6,680 nt of DNA from Actinomycetota bacterium (lineage in GTDB: Bacteria; Margulisbacteria; Marinamargulisbacteria; SXXA01), in contig SXXA01000045.1 of NCBI GenBank assembly GCA_005791325.1, positions 1 to 6,680 of the forward strand. The letters run 5' to 3'. The translations under genes were made by a program, and so were the position numbers. Below, one piece after another: positions 5,397 through 6,680 of this stretch (its first letter is position 1; the number at the start of each line of letters is the position of its first letter). Under the pieces are notes generated by a model. It saw only the letters and a program-made list of their open reading frames with translations. It had not been told where the DNA came from and searched no databases.

Positions 5397-6017
5397 ATGA
5401 TTGACTTATTTTTCAGGGGCGGATTGGTTATGTATCCCTTAGCGTTTTGTTCTGTTTTAGCCGTCTATATTTTAGTCGAGCGATTGTTATTTCTATTTTT
5501 TAATCGCGTTCCGGGACAATCGAGCATCGACCAAGCTCGATCCTTATTATTATCAACCGGCCGCCATCGAGCCGCCAATGATTTACAAAACAATGCGCGT
5601 TTGGGGGTTCGTCTTCTTGGGGTTGCTATTCGCTCTTCTCACCTTCCTCACAATGAACTAAATGACGATATTAAAAGTGCGACCCATTTCGAATTGCCAA
5701 AACTAGATAAAAACATGAATGCATTGGCCACCATTATTACTGCCGCCCCATTATTGGGCTTACTTGGAACCGTATTGGGTCTCATGAACTTGTTCGGGGT
5801 ATTGGGTGGGTCGGTAAACTCTGTTGTAAATCCCTTGGCGTTATTGGGAGGGATATCTGAAGCACTGATTACCACCGTCACTGGATTAGCAATTGCGTTA
5901 GCCACTATGTTATTTAATCAATTTTTATTATCTAGAATTGATGCATTTGTATTTAATGTCGAAAAACAAATGTTAGATATCGTTAACTTTTGCAAGCAAA
6001 ATGAGGTTCGTGAGTGA
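5397..6017 (+). CDS. exbB: ExbB/TolQ/MotA family proton channel protein
   Basis: A subunit of an inner-membrane motor that uses proton flow with an ExbD/TolR partner to energise a TonB/TolA-type protein reaching the outer membrane. The 206-residue protein has the three-helix ExbB layout: helix 1 at about 10-34, a cytoplasmic loop rich in charged residues (about 40-107), helix 2 at about 108-133 with AAPLLGLLGTVLGLM (116-130), and helix 3 at about 148-175 with GISEALITTVTGLAIAL (152-168). E155 aligns with the conserved glutamate near the start of helix 3 in ExbB, and the threonines at 159-160 line the expected pore face. Length fits ExbB or short TolQ. Its TGA overlaps the GTG of the next gene. 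TolQ is the main alternative. The partner set without pal or tolB in view leaves Ton versus Tol undecided. Confidence 0.88.
   Translation: MIDLFFRGGLVMYPLAFCSVLAVYILVERLLFLFFNRVPGQSSIDQARSLLLSTGRHRAANDLQNNARLGVRLLGVAIRSSHLPHNELNDDIKSATHFELPKLDKNMNALATIITAAPLLGLLGTVLGLMNLFGVLGGSVNSVVNPLALLGGISEALITTVTGLAIALATMLFNQFLLSRIDAFVFNVEKQMLDIVNFCKQNEVRE
6003..6006 (+). promoter_or_regulatory. Ribosome binding site deciding the GTG start of the exbD-like gene
   Basis: GAGG inside the last codons of the exbB-like gene, 7 nt before GTG 6014. It supports the GTG over any later start and fits the usual ExbD N-terminus, which has a short basic cytoplasmic tail before the helix. Confidence 0.6.
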
Positions 6018-6454
6018 TTTCACTACGTTCTGCTCGGCAATCAAGGCGTGTCCCTCAAATTGAAATGGCTCCATTTTTGGATGTTGTCTTTACATTGTTG
6101 TTGTTTTTTGGGGTATCCTCAACCCTCATTTCAACACAAAAATCGATTGGCATTACCCTGCCAGAATCTAAGTCTGCCACCCTGGCCGATGATGGATTGG
6201 TCATCAAAGTAATTGATTCAAAAACGGTTGAAATGAATGGCTCAAGTATCCCAATCTCAGATTTATCCCAAGCCATTCAATCCACCCTCTTGGTAAAACC
6301 GGATGTGGCGATTGTGTTACAAGCCGCACAAGAAACCCCCTACCAAACTGTCATCACGGTTATTGATGCCATACGAGACTCAGGTTCAACGAAACTACTT
6401 TTAGACACCCAACGGATTAACGATGACGCAACGAGACATCTTTCAGAACAGTAG
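6014..6454 (+). CDS. exbD: ExbD/TolR family biopolymer transport protein
   Basis: The partner of the upstream ExbB-like channel. It has one membrane helix carrying the proton-relay aspartate and a periplasmic domain. The 146-residue protein has a basic N-terminal tail (SARQSRR, 6-12), the family signature IEMAPFLDVVFTLLLFF (16-32) with D23 as the expected essential residue, and a periplasmic part with the usual pattern ending near VITVIDAIRDSGSTKLLLDT (113-132). Length is normal for the family (about 130-150). It starts at GTG, overlapping the previous TGA by 4 nt, and its 3' end overlaps the next gene by 32 nt. TolR is the alternative name, since the motif is shared. Confidence 0.88.
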   Translation: MISLRSARQSRRVPQIEMAPFLDVVFTLLLFFGVSSTLISTQKSIGITLPESKSATLADDGLVIKVIDSKTVEMNGSSIPISDLSQAIQSTLLVKPDVAIVLQAAQETPYQTVITVIDAIRDSGSTKLLLDTQRINDDATRHLSEQ

Positions 6455-6680
6455 TGCTTGGATCGTTAGCCTTCTGATTCATGCTCTTTTTTTATTATTT
6501 CATTTTGATATCCCCAAAATGCCCATTGAATTAGGGCAGTCGGAATCACCTATTGAAATCGATTTAAGTAGTGAAGTCACGTCTTTGTCAGCCACATTAC
6601 CCGCCCAGTCACCAGCCCAGTCATCCCCAACTGCCCCCCCCACCCTGGCCCCTCCCCATCCCGCGGGGGCCCCACCCAGT
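6423..6680 (+). CDS. TonB/TolA-like protein, N-terminal part (cut by window edge)
   Basis: 86 residues are visible, open to the right edge. A short cytoplasmic head is followed by one membrane helix (about 12-28, WIVSLLIHALFLLFHF). It carries a serine and a histidine four residues apart (S16, H20), the spacing of the conserved Ser/His pair of TonB and TolA helices that contacts the ExbB/ExbD or TolQ/TolR complex. A periplasmic stretch then becomes rich in Pro, Ala and Ser from about residue 60, as in TonB spacers. The start ATG 6423 lies inside the exbD-like gene (32-nt overlap). No alternative start lies before the helix. CGGA at 6413-6416 is only a weak ribosome site. The C-terminal receptor-binding domain, which would settle TonB versus TolA, is outside the window. 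Confidence 0.75.
   Translation, partial: MTQRDIFQNSSAWIVSLLIHALFLLFHFDIPKMPIELGQSESPIEIDLSSEVTSLSATLPAQSPAQSSPTAPPTLAPPHPAGAPPS
6603..6626 (+). repeat. Two tandem 12-bp units inside the TonB-like gene
   Basis: GCCCAGTCACCA (6603-6614) is followed directly by GCCCAGTCATCC (6615-6626), which matches at 10 of 12 positions. In frame these encode AQSP then AQSS, so the repeat expands the proline-rich spacer by four residues per unit. The downstream C-runs (6633-6680) continue the Pro/Ala-rich coding. Confidence 0.6.

Overview
The window looks like a piece of chromosome from a Gram-negative (diderm) bacterium of moderate to low GC that favours CCC for proline and GGG for glycine. Everything is on the + strand. 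I cannot name the phylum from this sequence. The diderm call rests on the ExbB/ExbD/TonB-type energy-transduction genes at the right end and on the bacterial phospholipid and glycan-initiation genes in the middle. No phage, plasmid, transposase, tRNA, rRNA or CRISPR signature was seen.

Layout: 1-98 may be the tail of an unrecognised upstream gene. 99-354 is non-coding and unusually structured. It holds several G/C-rich inverted repeats, a possible G-quadruplex tract and an imperfect 18-bp direct repeat 209 bp apart. It ends in a strong-looking extended -10 promoter. The promoter is so close to the lipA ATG (355) that the mRNA is probably leaderless.

355-5359 is a five-gene run with junctions of 1-4 nt overlap or a 1-nt gap: lipA (lipoyl synthase), plsY (acyl-phosphate:glycerol-3-phosphate acyltransferase), gpsA (glycerol-3-phosphate dehydrogenase), a WcaJ/WbaP-type polyprenyl-phosphate sugar-1-phosphate transferase, and a two-domain protein joining a NadD-like nicotinate-nucleotide adenylyltransferase to a CoaE-like dephospho-CoA kinase. 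GpsA makes the glycerol-3-phosphate that PlsY acylates, so that pair is a direct metabolic couple. The sugar transferase starts envelope glycan synthesis on the same membrane. LipA and the NadD-CoaE fusion concern cofactors (lipoate, NAD, CoA).

After a 37-bp gap, 5397-6680 encodes an ExbB/TolQ-like protein, an ExbD/TolR-like protein and the N-terminus of a TonB/TolA-like protein cut by the window edge. These form an inner-membrane proton-driven motor.

The standout is the NadD-CoaE fusion. The NadD part stops right after its SSTxxR motif, and the CoaE part has a modified P-loop context and an apparently shortened LID region. No wholly new system is evident. The other items worth checking are the structured leader DNA and the leaderless lipA start.
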